A DNA stretch of 64,000 nt from Sphingopyxis sp. YF1 (GCF_022701295.1 NZ_CP033204.1:992001-1056000); one strand, 5' to 3'. Counted from the stretch's first letter, positions 16,831 through 27,286 are shown. Numbers and translations are program-made. Notes: a model not told the origin generated them from the sequence alone.

Positions 16831-17799
16831 TCAGGATTGCGCCGGAACTATTGGGGTGCCGACCGCCTCTGACGCGATCGCCACGCCGAGGGCATTGCCG
16901 CTTTGCCATGCATATTCGACGAATCCGTGCGAGAGCCAATCACCGCATGCGCCGATGCCGATGGCGCCGTTCCACAGATGACCGAGATCGCTTCCCGACG
17001 GGTGGGCGAAACGCCATCGCTGGGCGTCGGCGAGCAGCGGTTCGGGCAAAGGCTCGCCGGCGACATCTTGGAAAATCGCAAACAAGGCAGAAGATACCGC
17101 CGAAGGCTCCTGTGCAATATTGGCGTCGCTCCAGTTCCAGTCTGCTTGAACCACCCAATGTTCGGCATCGCCCCGTCCCGGCCGCGCATTGCTGCGCACG
17201 GCATGGACGAGCGGCGCCGGTCCGCGCAGGAAGTCGGGCAGGACGGCGATGCGCTCGGGAAACAGAAACGTCGCGCTCCACACCGGCCGCGAGGTAACGC
17301 CCATGGCCGCGCGCGCCATGTCGAAATCGTGGAGCGACAACAGCGGCGCCGCCTGCTCGGCCGGGATTGCGAGGACCGCGGCGTCGAAATCATCGAAGCG
17401 CTGCTTCTCGCTATGAATCGTCCAGCGCGGCCCTTGGCGCGTAACGGCGGTAATCGCGGTATCGAAGCGAATATCGTGATGGCGCGCCATATCCATGAGC
17501 GGAGCGTCCATCGTCGGGGTTCCAACCCAGGCGTGAAGACCCGCCGCTGGCCAAGGTGCCGCGAGATCGCGCGCGTGCCAGTCGTCGACGAGCGCCTTGA
17601 ATGCATTCGAACGGACGGTGAAGTGGGTCGCGCCATGGTCAAAACTGATGTCGGCGTAACCGCTCGCGGCTTTACGCGTCGACATGCGGCCGCCGACTGC
17701 GCACGACCTTTCGAATATCGCGGGGACGTGTCCGGCCGCGCGCAGTGCGTTCGCGCAGGCGAGGCCGGCAATCCCGGCACCGATCACCGCGACGCGCAT
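16831..17799 (-). CDS. Renalase-like FAD-dependent oxidoreductase, copy 1
   Basis: 322 residues. It opens with MRVAVIGAGIAGLACANALR and FERSCAVGGRMSTRK, a dinucleotide-binding fold with the GGRMSTR motif of bacterial renalase-like proteins, followed by FDHGATHFTVR and VGTPTM. The C-terminal motif is GIGACGDWLSHGFVEYAWQSG. Studied bacterial renalases oxidise aberrant dihydro-NAD(P) isomers, but whether this subgroup does so is unknown. It is cotranscribed with crtI copy 1 (38-bp gap) and divergent from a LOV-HTH gene; the same pairing is repeated at 31445-32389. An alternative ATG lies three bases upstream. Confidence 0.8.
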   Translation of the reverse strand: MRVAVIGAGIAGLACANALRAAGHVPAIFERSCAVGGRMSTRKAASGYADISFDHGATHFTVRSNAFKALVDDWHARDLAAPWPAAGLHAWVGTPTMDAPLMDMARHHDIRFDTAITAVTRQGPRWTIHSEKQRFDDFDAAVLAIPAEQAAPLLSLHDFDMARAAMGVTSRPVWSATFLFPERIAVLPDFLRGPAPLVHAVRSNARPGRGDAEHWVVQADWNWSDANIAQEPSAVSSALFAIFQDVAGEPLPEPLLADAQRWRFAHPSGSDLGHLWNGAIGIGACGDWLSHGFVEYAWQSGNALGVAIASEAVGTPIVPAQS

Positions 17800-17939
17800 C
17801 ATTCCCGGCCTTCGCGCCGTTGGCGCGCGAGGACGCGGGGGGCGCGGTGCTCCGCTGCGCAAGAATGGGACCCGGAGGGGCAACAGGGAAGCGCGTGCCG
17901 AGACATGCGCCAGGATTTCGCTCGCGTCCGGTCTTGCCG

Positions 17940-17959
17940 CAACATGTCCGTTCGGGCAG
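17940..17959 (+). promoter_or_regulatory. Light-region motif, site 2 (divergent renalase-like/LOV-HTH promoter)
   Basis: CAACATGTCCGTTCGGGCAG, 33 bp upstream of the LOV-HTH start and about 140 bp upstream of the renalase-like gene. This placement suggests autoregulation together with control of the divergent operon. Confidence 0.6.
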
Positions 17960-17992
17960 GTTGAACGTCAAAAAGAGTAAGGATAGGGTCTC

Positions 17993-18577
17993 ATGTCTTT
18001 GAGCGCGATGATCGCCACGAGCCCGATCGCGGCGGTGATCAGTAATCCGCGGTTGCCGGATAATCCGATCGTCGAATGCAATGAAGCCTTTGTGGCCCTG
18101 ACCGGCTATGCGGCGTCGGAAGTTATCGGCCGCAACTGTCGCTTTCTCGCGGGACCGGGGACGGAGGCCTCGCTGACCGCCGAACTGCGCGCGGCTATAC
18201 GCGAACATCGCCCGGCGCTGGTGGAGATACTCAACTACCGGAAGGGCGGACATGCCTTTCGCAATGCCGTGCTTGTCGCACCGATCTTTGGGAGCGACGG
18301 GTCGCTCGAATATTTCCTCGGGTCACAGATGGAGGTCGAGGCGCCATCTTCGTTCGCCGACCGGCAAGGCGAAGCGCGCCGTAGGATCGAGCGCCTCTCC
18401 CCTCGCCAGCGCGAGGTGTTACTTTTGATGGCGGCTGGCCAGCTCAACAAGCAGATGGGTTTTCAACTCGGCCTCTCCGAGCGGACGATCAAGATGCATC
18501 GCGCTGCGATGCTCCGCGCCCTTGACGTCGAAACCAATGCCGATGCGATCCGGCTTGCCGTAGAAGCCGGCTTTTGA
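17993..18577 (+). CDS. Short LOV-HTH blue-light transcription factor, copy 1 (EL222-like)
   Basis: 194 residues. Residues 1-115 form a LOV/PAS domain with the flavin-reactive motif GRNCRFL (C49), EILNYRKGG...FRNAV and the conserved glutamine in YFLGSQ. Residues 135-194 are a LuxR-type helix-turn-helix (LSPRQREVLLLMAAGQLNKQ then LSERTIKMHRAAML). The order LOV-linker-HTH matches EL222 of Erythrobacter litoralis, in which blue light forms a cysteinyl-flavin adduct that frees the HTH to dimerise and activate transcription. All residues needed for the photocycle appear present. A paralogue lies at 32592. The gene is divergent from its module partners. Confidence 0.92.
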   Translation: MSLSAMIATSPIAAVISNPRLPDNPIVECNEAFVALTGYAASEVIGRNCRFLAGPGTEASLTAELRAAIREHRPALVEILNYRKGGHAFRNAVLVAPIFGSDGSLEYFLGSQMEVEAPSSFADRQGEARRRIERLSPRQREVLLLMAAGQLNKQMGFQLGLSERTIKMHRAAMLRALDVETNADAIRLAVEAGF

Positions 18578-18617
18578 TTCACCGAGCGATCCGCCAAGGT
18601 GCACAGCCTGCGCTCGA

Positions 18618-18669
18618 AATGTCCGCTTTTTCTGTTCGATCGCCAAAAGCCGTCAGGCCGAAAACGGCC
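18618..18669. repeat. Dispersed palindromic repeat, copy b
   Basis: Begins AATGTCCGCTTTT and ends CCAAAAGCCG...AAAACGGCC. It has the same layout as the copies at 9561 and 37395. It lies just after the first LOV-HTH gene, outside any gene. Confidence 0.6.
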
Positions 18670-18723
18670 AAGCGGCGCCGCGAGAAGCGCAGTTCGTTCG
18701 ATGACGGCGAAATGCCGTCGCGC

Positions 18724-19086
18724 TCATCGTCCGCTGTAAGGCTCATCTCTTCGGGTTCGCGCGCCGATCAGCACCCGGGGCATGTTTCCTCGTTCACGAA
18801 CTGTGAGAAAGACGAGGTAGGGAAGCAGGAAACCCGCGCCTCCGAAAAAGGCGATGAGCGCGAGGAGCAGGGCGATCGCACTGAATCCATTCCGCCAAGC
18901 CGTCCAAAGAGCAGAGAGGATGAGAAAGCAGAGAAAATCGAGGTTGAACTGCCCGGGCCATCCCAGCTTCGCCACGTCTCCGAAAAAGATCGGTAACAAT
19001 CCAAGGCCATGGCGGGAAATGACTACAGCGGTGTAGGCGGCCAGCGCCAGCCAAAGGATGATCAAAAAAGTACGAAACGACCCCAT
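18724..19086 (-). CDS. Small inner-membrane protein of unknown function
   Basis: 120 residues with about three hydrophobic segments: FLIILWLALAAYTAVVI, FNLDFLCFLILSALW and AIALLLALIAFFGGAGFLLPYL. A conserved-looking loop reads GLLPIFFGDVAKLGWPGQFN. I recognise no named family. The ATG at 19086 places the first membrane segment at the N-terminus; a longer frame to 19170 has no protein-like character. Confidence 0.7.
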   Translation of the reverse strand: MGSFRTFLIILWLALAAYTAVVISRHGLGLLPIFFGDVAKLGWPGQFNLDFLCFLILSALWTAWRNGFSAIALLLALIAFFGGAGFLLPYLVFLTVRERGNMPRVLIGARTRRDEPYSGR

Positions 19087-19303
19087 CGACGACAATCTGC
19101 CACGAGAATGCTGCGGCTGCAATCGCGGCTTTGAGTCCGCGACTGGATCATGCCAAATTTCTACTTTCATGTGACGATGGCTTACGCGCCGCGCGCAACG
19201 CAGGTGTTGCCATAGGCAAGATGGATTTCATGCCGCACATGGCCCGTCACCAAGTTGCGCCCGAATAACGACCGTCGAGCAGGCTCCGGCCTGTGACCGC
19301 GGG

Positions 19304-19651
19304 CTACCCCGTTATAGCGGCGATTGCCCGTTCGAGCTCGGCAATCCTGAAAGGTTTGCGAAGAACTGGCCGGCCATCAAATTCAGCCGCCATGATCGTC
19401 GCATCTCCGCTCGTCGCTATGAACGCCTTCCCGGCATCGCTCAACGCGGCAGCGACCGCCTCGCTCGTTTTGCCATCGGCAAGGTGAACATCCAATATTG
19501 CGAGGTCGAAATCTTGCTTCGAGACGAGATCCAGTGCCTCCGCGACGGTCGCTGCGGTTACTACGATCTCGTGTCCAAGCACGTCGAGATACCCCTCAAG
19601 CATCATCGCCACCAGCGGATCGTCTTCTACAAGAAACACCCTTATCATCAT
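19304..19651 (-). CDS. Single-domain response regulator (CheY-like receiver)
   Basis: 115 residues, only a receiver domain. It has the acidic pair in FLVEDDPL, the phosphorylatable aspartate in LAILDVHL, a switch residue in IATSGD and the lysine in LRKPF. No output domain is attached, so it probably acts by protein contact or in a phosphorelay. No kinase is adjacent. Confidence 0.88.
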   Translation of the reverse strand: MMIRVFLVEDDPLVAMMLEGYLDVLGHEIVVTAATVAEALDLVSKQDFDLAILDVHLADGKTSEAVAAALSDAGKAFIATSGDATIMAAEFDGRPVLRKPFRIAELERAIAAITG

Positions 19652-19727
19652 CCGTCCCTCATAGATCCGAAATCTGTTGCGCCAGTGTCTTCGATCACAT
19701 GTCCCGTGCCCCTACCTTTCGTCGCGC

Positions 19728-20969
19728 TCAAAGTTCCACGCCGAGATGCTGGGCCACCGAGAATATGTCCTTGTCCCCTCGTCCGCACATGTTGACGATG
19801 ATGATGCTATCTTTCGGCATCGTCGGCGCGATCCTGGCAACCGCGGCGACGGCGTGACTGGGCTCAAGCGCCGGGATGATACCCTCTGTTCTGCAAAGCA
19901 GCTGGAACGCTTCGAGCGCTTCGGCGTCGGTCGCGGAGGTATAGTCCACCCGCCCGATGTCCTTGAGCCATGCATGCTCGGGGCCGATGCCCGGATAATC
20001 GAGACCTGCGCTGATCGAATGGCCTTCGACGATCTGCCCGTCGTCATCCTGCAGCAGATAGGTCTTGTTGCCGTGAAGAATGCCGGGACGCCCGCCGGCC
20101 AGTGAGGCGGCATGTTCCTTGTCGAGGCCATGGCCGGCCGCCTCGACGCCAAGCATCTTCACCATCGAGTCGTCAAGGAACGGGTGAAAGAGACCGATCG
20201 CATTCGATCCGCCGCCGATCGCGGCGACCAGGAGATCGGGTAGGCGGCCGGCACGGGCCAGCATCTGGGCCCGCGCTTCCCTTCCGATCACGCTCTGGAA
20301 ATCACGCACAAGCTCCGGATAGGGGTGGGGACCGGCTGCGGTGCCGATGATGTAGAAGGTGTCCTCGACATGGGTGACCCAGTCGCGCAGCGCCTCGTTC
20401 ATCGCGTCCTTGAGGGTCGCGGCGCCGGCCGTGACGGGCACGACCTCGGCGCCCAGCAGCTTCATGCGGAAGACATTGGGCGCCTGGCGCGCGATATCGG
20501 CGGCGCCCATATAGACGACGCAGGGCAGGCCAAAGCGCGCGCAGACGGTTGCAGTAGCCACCCCGTGCTGGCCCGCGCCCGTTTCCGCGATGATGCGGGT
20601 CTTGCCCATCCGGATCGCCAGCAGGATCTGGCCGACGCAATTGTTGATCTTGTGGGCGCCGGTGTGATTGAGTTCGTCGCGCTTGAACCAGATCTGAGCG
20701 CCGCCGAGCGCGGACGTCAAGCGCGGCGCGAAGTATAGCGGACTGGGACGGCCGACATAATGTTCGAGCAGGTCGTCGAACTCGGCCTGGAAGGCCGGGT
20801 CGCGCTTTGCGGCTCGATATTCGCGCTCCAGATCGAGGATGAGGGGCATGAGCGTTTCGGGGACGAAGCGGCCCCCGAATTTCCCGAAATGACCCGCTTC
20901 GTCCGGCTGCCCACGCAAGCTGTTCGGAAGATGACCAAGATCGTCGGATGGTTGTGGAGACCGCGTCAT
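19728..20969 (-). CDS. trpB: Tryptophan synthase beta chain, solitary copy
   Basis: 413 residues. The pyridoxal-phosphate lysine is in [10 protein letters not shown], and [24 protein letters not shown] and the phosphate-binding GGGSNAIG are all conserved. TrpB condenses indole with serine to make tryptophan, normally with TrpA. Neither trpA nor trpF is beside it; instead it follows folE (115-bp gap, same strand), which carries a light-region motif upstream. It may be a second trpB used outside the main pathway. The start at 20969 gives the usual length. Confidence 0.93.
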   Translation of the reverse strand: MTRSPQPSDDLGHLPNSLRGQPDEAGHFGKFGGRFVPETLMPLILDLEREYRAAKRDPAFQAEFDDLLEHYVGRPSPLYFAPRLTSALGGAQIWFKRDELNHTGAHKINNCVGQILLAIRMGKTRIIAETGAGQHGVATATVCARFGLPCVVYMGAADIARQAPNVFRMKLLGAEVVPVTAGAATLKDAMNEALRDWVTHVEDTFYIIGTAAGPHPYPELVRDFQSVIGREARAQMLARAGRLPDLLVAAIGGGSNAIGLFHPFLDDSMVKMLGVEAAGHGLDKEHAASLAGGRPGILHGNKTYLLQDDDGQIVEGHSISAGLDYPGIGPEHAWLKDIGRVDYTSATDAEALEAFQLLCRTEGIIPALEPSHAVAAVARIAPTMPKDSIIIVNMCGRGDKDIFSVAQHLGVEL

Positions 20970-21084
20970 GTCGGTGCAATCCCGGCAGGAGACCCGCGCG
21001 AGGCGGCGCCGCACAGAATTCCGGCGAGCGCCTCATGGGGGCGGGTAACGCTCGCGAGACCGGTCCGGATTCTCGACCGGCGCA

Positions 21085-21684
21085 TCAATAGCCCATCAGT
21101 GCGAGCACTTCCTTGCGGCTCCGCTGGTCGTCGAGGAAGCAGCCGAGGAGCCGGCTCGTGACCATGCCGACGCCGGGCGTGCGCACGCCGCGCCCGGTCA
21201 TGCAGCCATGCTGGGCGTCGATCACCACGGCGACGCCGTGCGGACGGAGATTGTCCCAGATGCATCGGGCGACCTCGGCGGTCAGCCGCTCCTGCACCTG
21301 CAGCCGGCGCGCATAGCCGTTCAGCACGCGCGCGAGCTTGGAGATGCCGACGACGCGGTCGCGGGGGAGGTAGGCGATCGACGCCTTTCCGGTGATCGGC
21401 GCCATATGATGCTCGCAATGCGACTGGAAAGGGATGTCGCGCAGCAAGACGATCTCGTCATAGCCGCCGACCTCTTCGAAGGTGCGCGAGAGATGCACCG
21501 CCGGATCCTCGTCATACCCCTGGCAATAATCCTTCCAGGCACGCGCGACGCGCTTCGGTGTGTCGAGCAGGCCTTCGCGATGAGGATCCTCGCCGACCCA
21601 GCGCAGCAGCGTCTCCACCGACGCGAGAACCTCGGGGGGTATCGCGCCGTCAACGGTGGGGCTGGAAGGGGGCACGTGAAGCAT
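21085..21684 (-). CDS. folE: GTP cyclohydrolase I
   Basis: 199 residues. Zinc ligands are visible in SHCEHHMAP and HGCMTGRG, with [20 protein letters not shown] forming the conserved core. The enzyme converts GTP to dihydroneopterin triphosphate, the first step to folates and pterins. Photolyases of this class often use a folate antenna, and folE is repeatedly found in bacterial light regulons with phr. A clear light-region motif lies about 100 bp upstream. The start at 21684 matches family length. Confidence 0.95.
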   Translation of the reverse strand: MLHVPPSSPTVDGAIPPEVLASVETLLRWVGEDPHREGLLDTPKRVARAWKDYCQGYDEDPAVHLSRTFEEVGGYDEIVLLRDIPFQSHCEHHMAPITGKASIAYLPRDRVVGISKLARVLNGYARRLQVQERLTAEVARCIWDNLRPHGVAVVIDAQHGCMTGRGVRTPGVGMVTSRLLGCFLDDQRSRKEVLALMGY

Positions 21685-21783
21685 GGTCTTGGCCTCCTGA
21701 CGGCGAAGTGTTGGCGGTCCGGGAGGGGAGGAGAGGGAGGTGGACCGCCGGATCGGCGCATGCCCGAGCGCAGCATGGCGTCG

Positions 21784-21803
21784 CAACATGTCCCTTGGGG
21801 CAG
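21784..21803 (+). promoter_or_regulatory. Light-region motif, site 3 (upstream of folE)
   Basis: CAACATGTCCCTTGGGGCAG, 100-119 bp upstream of the folE start. It differs from site 1 at a single base. Confidence 0.6.
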
Positions 21804-21928
21804 ATCGCCGGTTGGAAGCCCGTTTCGTGCACGGACCTGGGGTGAACCCCCGAACGCAGAAATGCCCTTCGCTCGCTTGACGAGGCGCGGTGCGCGGTGG
21901 TTGGGTGAATAGGGCGGTATGGAAATGC

Positions 21929-21954
21929 GGGGGCGGCGGTGGCCCGCCGCCCCC
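21929..21954 (-). terminator. GC-rich hairpin downstream of groEL
   Basis: GGGGGCGGCGG-TGGC-CCGCCGCCCCC is a perfect 11-bp stem seven bases past the groEL stop. It has no clear T-tract, so it may act as a 3' stabiliser as much as a terminator. Confidence 0.5.
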
Positions 21955-21960
21955 GGTCTG

Positions 21961-23604
<1,644 letters not shown>

Positions 23605-23627
23605 TCAGTTGCTGGATGGATGCGGCG

Positions 23628-23942
23628 TCAGGCCGCCTGTTTGAGCGCCGCGGCCTGTTCGATGACCCCGAGAATGTCGCTCTCCTTCATGATGAGCAAC
23701 TCTTCGCCGTCGATGCGCACCTCGGTGCCCGACCATTTGCCGAACAGGATGCGGTCGCCGGTCTGGACGTCGAGCGCGGTGACGGTGCCGTCCTCGGCGC
23801 GGGCGCCCGGACCGACGGCGACGACTTCGCCCTCCTGCGGCTTTTCCTTGGCGGTGTCGGGGATGATGATGCCGCCCGAGGTCTTCTCCTCGGCTTCGAT
23901 GCGGCGGACGACCACACGGTCGTGCAAGGGACGGAAATGCAT
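23628..23942 (-). CDS. groES: Co-chaperonin GroES
   Basis: 104 residues. It begins [20 protein letters not shown] and contains the mobile-loop region [17 protein letters not shown] and [18 protein letters not shown] core ([20 protein letters not shown]). It caps GroEL. The start at 23942 aligns with other GroES proteins. It lies 47 bp upstream of groEL. Confidence 0.95.
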   Translation of the reverse strand: MHFRPLHDRVVVRRIEAEEKTSGGIIIPDTAKEKPQEGEVVAVGPGARAEDGTVTALDVQTGDRILFGKWSGTEVRIDGEELLIMKESDILGVIEQAAALKQAA

Positions 23943-24010
23943 GCATAACCTCCATGTTGCATAACGATATGACAAGCCGGCGCGCCTGTCCGGGACGCGC
24001 GGCGCCGATG

Positions 24011-24039
24011 AGCTAGGAAGCGGAATTTTTTGCTTCAAG
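24011..24039 (-). promoter_or_regulatory. RpoH (sigma-32)-type promoter of groES-groEL
   Basis: On the minus strand CTTGAA (24039-24034), 17 bp, then CTAGCT (24016-24011). The spacing and boxes match alphaproteobacterial RpoH promoters. The hsp20 promoter at 25383-25411 has the same layout. No CIRCE element is seen. Confidence 0.65.
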
Positions 24040-24084
24040 AGGGTCGACGAAAATTTTTTCGCATTCGCGCCAGCGCAAAACAAA

Positions 24085-24101
24085 TGCCCCTTATCAAGGG
24101 G
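24085..24101. other. Perfect short inverted repeat between groES promoter and usg genes
   Basis: GCCCCTT-ATC-AAGGGGC is a perfect 7-bp stem with a 3-base loop. It sits between two divergent transcription units. A CTTGAC box nine bases further on (24110) might serve the plus-strand genes, but its -10 region is poor. Confidence 0.35.
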
Positions 24102-24202
24102 CTGACACATCTTGACTCGACTCGCTTCCTTTCCAAAATCTCTGGTCGCGGCAGCCTGCCGCACAACAGGAAAGGAAAGGCTATAAGGAAGGAGGCACGA
24201 TC

Positions 24203-24430
24203 ATGTCCGAGCCATTTTCCCGTTTTCTTCACCCCTTCGACGTGGCGCGTCACCCGAGCCTCGAGCCGGAGGTCAAGCGCGCACTTCTGGCATCCTGGGC
24301 ATCGGACCACTCGGCGGTCCGCAACAAGCCCGCGCTCCGAAAGCCGCCCGGCGCGCGCCGCGCCGTGCCGGTCGAAGATGTGCTCGCCGCGCTCCGGTCG
24401 CTCGACGGCGGCGAGGCGCGCGCGCCATGA
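24203..24430 (+). CDS. Small conserved protein encoded before usg
   Basis: 75 residues, MSEPFSRFLHPFDVARHPSL followed by a basic proline-rich middle and VEDVLAALRSLD at the end. I cannot assign a function. A strong AAGGAGG site precedes the ATG and the stop overlaps the usg start by ATGA, so the two are a translationally coupled pair. Confidence 0.75.
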   Translation: MSEPFSRFLHPFDVARHPSLEPEVKRALLASWASDHSAVRNKPALRKPPGARRAVPVEDVLAALRSLDGGEARAP

Positions 24431-24696
24431 CCGACCGGGCGCTGATCGCGCAGCTGGACGGCTATGGGCTGACAACCGCCGAGATCCATTATTACCGGCC
24501 CGATCATCCCTCGCTGCTCCAGCTCTTCGTCTGGCAGGACTATGATCTGCCGCCGGACTTCCCGGTGCTGTTCGATTTTCTTGCCATGTGGAGGCGCCAG
24601 ATCGAAGCCGCGCTCCACTCGGTCCGCATCGCGCACGACGCCCTGATCGGGCCCGCCGAGTGGCGCGCGGCGGACATCATTCACTCGCTTGATTAG
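24427..24696 (+). CDS. usg: Usg-family protein
   Basis: 89 residues, typical of the alphaproteobacterial Usg family: LDGYGLTTAEIHYYRPDHPS, LLQLFVWQDYDLPPDFP, and LHSVRIAHDALIGPAEWRA near the end. In Caulobacter and relatives usg sits upstream of the trp genes; here a solitary trpB lies about 4 kb away on the other strand. The function is unknown. Confidence 0.85.
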   Translation: MTDRALIAQLDGYGLTTAEIHYYRPDHPSLLQLFVWQDYDLPPDFPVLFDFLAMWRRQIEAALHSVRIAHDALIGPAEWRAADIIHSLD

Positions 24697-24761
24697 CCTG
24701 GCGGTTCCAGGGACACGCGGCGCGCCGGAGCAGGTCTGAGGCGATCGCGCTTCAGCAAGAG

Positions 24762-24790
24762 AGGGAGACACGCCGTTGGCGTGCCTCCCT
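24762..24790. terminator. Bidirectional hairpin between usg and hsp20
   Basis: GGGAGACACGCC-GTT-GGCGTGCCTCCC forms a 12-bp stem with one A-C mismatch between two convergent genes. Confidence 0.6.
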
Positions 24791-24798
24791 TGTCGAAC

Positions 24799-25278
24799 TC
24801 AGGCGCTTTCGAGCGCCTTATCCATCGGCGCTTCGATCCGCTGCGGCTTGCCGGCACTGCTGCCGATCTCGATCTTGCGCGGCTTCATCGCCTCTGGGAC
24901 GACGCGGCTCAGTTCGATCGTGAGCAGCCCGTCGGCGAAGCTCGCGCGCCCGACCTCGATATAGTCGGCAAGCTGGAAGCGGCGCTCGAACGCGCGGCGG
25001 GCGATGCCGCGGTGGAGATAGGCGCGTGTCGCATCCTCCTCGGCCGGCTTGCCCGTGACGCTGAGCTGGTTCTGCTGCGCGACGATCTCGATCTCGTCGG
25101 CCTTGAAACCGGGCACCGCCAGCGTGACGCGGAAACGGTCGTCGGCGTCGCGCACGATGTCGAAAGCAGGAAAGCCGTCCGACGTCTCGCCGCGCTGGCC
25201 CTTCTCGAGCAGGTCGAAGAGATGATCGAAGCCCACCGTCGAGCGGCGGTAGGGGGTGAAGTCAAAATCGGTTCTCAT
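24799..25278 (-). CDS. Small heat-shock protein, Hsp20/alpha-crystallin family
   Basis: 159 residues. The alpha-crystallin domain spans about 40-135 (FDIVRDADDRFRVTLAVPGF, then GIARRAFERRFQLADYIEV and GLLTIELSR). It prevents aggregation of unfolded proteins. The chosen ATG at 25278 follows AGGAGG with eight-base spacing. An RpoH-type promoter lies at 25383-25411. Confidence 0.93.
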   Translation of the reverse strand: MRTDFDFTPYRRSTVGFDHLFDLLEKGQRGETSDGFPAFDIVRDADDRFRVTLAVPGFKADEIEIVAQQNQLSVTGKPAEEDATRAYLHRGIARRAFERRFQLADYIEVGRASFADGLLTIELSRVVPEAMKPRKIEIGSSAGKPQRIEAPMDKALESA

Positions 25279-25382
25279 TTCCAAATCCTCCTGATTGAAG
25301 CAATTCGGGCATGAGATGCGCCGGGACTTAGAGCCGGCGCTCTCTCTGTCCTAGGACGCGGAAAATCCCGCGTCCGGGAATG

Positions 25383-25411
25383 AGTTAGGAAAGCCGTTTT
25401 GCCGTTTCAAG
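25383..25411 (-). promoter_or_regulatory. RpoH (sigma-32)-type promoter of hsp20
   Basis: On the minus strand CTTGAA (25411-25406), 17 bp, then CTAACT (25388-25383). It differs from the groES promoter boxes at one base. The 334-bp gap 25279-25612 otherwise holds only a candidate light motif at 25507. Confidence 0.65.
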
Positions 25412-25506
25412 AGCGAGGGTGCCGCTCGGAACGTCGGCTGACGTGTCGCGGCAGCCAGGGCGGTGCCGGGATCCCGGGGGCCTGCCGGGAGGCGGGAAAT
25501 GGCATC

Positions 25507-25526
25507 CCGTCTGCCCCTTGGTGCAG
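25507..25526 (+). promoter_or_regulatory. Light-region motif, weak site (upstream of hemH)
   Basis: CCGTCTGCCCCTTGGTGCAG keeps TG-CCCTTGG-GCAG of the strong sites but not the CAACA half. It lies 87-106 bp upstream of hemH. Confidence 0.35.
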
Positions 25527-25612
25527 CTTGGCGGCGCGGGGCAAGTCGGAGACATGCGATCCACATCGCGCGGCATGGTCGCCGCGAGGCGTCTTGTCCG
25601 CGGGAGATTGCA

Positions 25613-26671
25613 ATGACTGTCGAAGGGCCTCTGGTAACGGCCAGAATCGGGGAACGTTACGAAGAAGCGGATCCCGCCCGATTGCCGACGGGTCACCCCG
25701 CCGTGCCGGTCGACCGCATCGGCGTGCTTCTCGTAAATCTCGGGACGCCCGACGCGCCGACGAGCCGTGCGGTTCGGCGCTATCTCGCGGAATTTCTTTC
25801 CGACCGGCGCGTTGTCGAACTGCCTTCGCTGATCTGGCAACCGATCCTGCGCGGGATCGTCCTTGCGGTTCGGCCGCGGAAATCCGCGCATGCCTACCGC
25901 GAAATCTGGACTTCAGAAGGCTCGCCGCTCGCCGCGATCACCCGCCGCCAGGCAAGGGCGCTTGAGGCTTCGCTCGGACGTGGTGCGGTGGTTGCGCATG
26001 CGATGCGCTATGGCAGCAGCTCGATCGCGGACGGCATCGACGCGCTTCTTGCGGCAGGATGTCGCCGCATTCTCGTTGCGCCTCTTTATCCCCAATATTG
26101 CGCCGCAACGACCGCGAGCGTTGGCGATGCCGTCCAGGCGCATATGGCGCGCCTGCGCTGGCAGCCGGCGCTGCGTGTCCTTCCGCCCTATTATGATGAC
26201 GATCGCCATGTCGAGGCGCTGGCGTCGTCGCTCGGACGTGCGATCGGCGGCCTCGACTTTATGCCCGATACGATCGTCGCGAGCTTCCACGGCATGCCCG
26301 AGCGCACCCTTCGTCTCGGCGATCCCTATCACTGCATGTGCCTCAAGACCGCGCGTCGGTTGGGCGAAGTTTTGGGGAAGAATGTTATTCCGAGCTTTCA
26401 GTCGCGCTTCGGCCAGGCCAAATGGCTGACGCCGGCAACCGACATGATGCTCGAAACGCTAGGGCGCGAAGGCCGGTCGGTGGCCGTGATCGCGCCGGGA
26501 TTCGCCGCGGATTGCCTCGAAACCCTCGAGGAAATCGCCATCCGCGGACGCGAGCAGTTCCTTGCCGCCGGCGGACGCCATTTCGCTTATGTGCCCTGTC
26601 TCAACGATAGCGATGTCGGGATGGATATGCTCGCCGCCCTGATAAGGAGCGAGCTTTCGGGCTGGCTTTGA
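25613..26671 (+). CDS. hemH: Ferrochelatase
   Basis: 352 residues. It shows LLVNLGTPDAPTSRAVRRYL at the N-terminus, the catalytic-histidine motif SFHGMPERTL, and PGFAADCLETLEEI near the C-terminus, all diagnostic of HemH. Cysteines in YHCMC and FAADC may relate to the iron-sulfur cluster known in some alphaproteobacterial enzymes; I cannot confirm ligands. The enzyme inserts iron into protoporphyrin IX, removing a light-activated toxic pigment, which would suit a light-stress region. Confidence 0.95.
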   Translation: MTVEGPLVTARIGERYEEADPARLPTGHPAVPVDRIGVLLVNLGTPDAPTSRAVRRYLAEFLSDRRVVELPSLIWQPILRGIVLAVRPRKSAHAYREIWTSEGSPLAAITRRQARALEASLGRGAVVAHAMRYGSSSIADGIDALLAAGCRRILVAPLYPQYCAATTASVGDAVQAHMARLRWQPALRVLPPYYDDDRHVEALASSLGRAIGGLDFMPDTIVASFHGMPERTLRLGDPYHCMCLKTARRLGEVLGKNVIPSFQSRFGQAKWLTPATDMMLETLGREGRSVAVIAPGFAADCLETLEEIAIRGREQFLAAGGRHFAYVPCLNDSDVGMDMLAALIRSELSGWL

Positions 26672-26682
26672 GGGCTTTTGAT

Positions 26683-26726
26683 TGTCGGGGCCGCGCTGCG
26701 CTAACAAGCGTCGCGCAGCCCCGACA
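26683..26726. terminator. Bidirectional terminator between hemH and fasciclin gene
   Basis: TGTCGGGG (26683-26690) pairs with CCCCGACA (26719-26726), with inner CGCG pairing around a short loop. It separates two convergent genes. Confidence 0.6.
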
Positions 26727-26731
26727 GGTCA

Positions 26732-27286
26732 TTAGGCGGGAAGCAGCACGCCGTCGATGACGTGGATCACGCCGTTCGACTGAAGAACGTCGGCAGGGCC
26801 GATCTTCGCCGTGCCGCCCTTGGCGTCGCTCACATACCAGCTGCCATCCTTCTCCCAGACGGTGAGCATGGCGCCCTGCACCGTGGTGAGCACCGCCTTG
26901 CCGCCATTGGCCTTGGCCTGCGCGGCAATATCGGTCGCGGTCAGGCGGCCCGGCACGACATGATAGGTCAATATGCCCGTCAGCATCGCCTTGTTCTCGG
27001 GCTTGAGCAGCGTATCGACGGTGCCGGCGGGAAGCTTGGCAAAGGCAGCGTTGGTAGGCGCAAAGACCGTGAACGGGCCGGCTCCCGAAAGGGTCTCGGC
27101 GAGGCCAGCGGCCTTGACCGCCGCGACCAGCGTCGTGTGATCTTTCGAATTGGCGGCATTTTCGACGATGGTCTTGGTCTCATACATCGCGGCGCCGCCG
27201 ACCATCGGGTTCTTGGCGGCTGCAATGCCGCCGGCGAGCGCGAGCGCTGCTGCGGCGAGCGAAAGAGAGATACGGGAAATAGCCAT
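26732..27286 (-). CDS. Secreted fasciclin (FAS1)-domain protein
   Basis: 184 residues. A signal peptide (LSLAAAALALAGGIAAA) precedes one FAS1 domain with the two conserved boxes: FTVFAPTNAAFAKLPAGTVDTLL and the C-terminal SNGVIHVIDGVLLP. Such proteins mediate adhesion or matrix contacts and are often induced by light or oxidative stress in sphingomonads (recollection, not shown here). A motif like the light-region sites lies upstream at 27361. Confidence 0.92.
   Translation of the reverse strand: MAISRISLSLAAAALALAGGIAAAKNPMVGGAAMYETKTIVENAANSKDHTTLVAAVKAAGLAETLSGAGPFTVFAPTNAAFAKLPAGTVDTLLKPENKAMLTGILTYHVVPGRLTATDIAAQAKANGGKAVLTTVQGAMLTVWEKDGSWYVSDAKGGTAKIGPADVLQSNGVIHVIDGVLLPA

Noticed and set aside
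24085..24101. Inverted repeat considered as a CIRCE element for groESL
   Set aside because: CIRCE is TTAGCACTC-N9-GAGTGCTAA; this repeat is GCCCCTT-ATC-AAGGGGC and lies upstream of the promoter, not after it.
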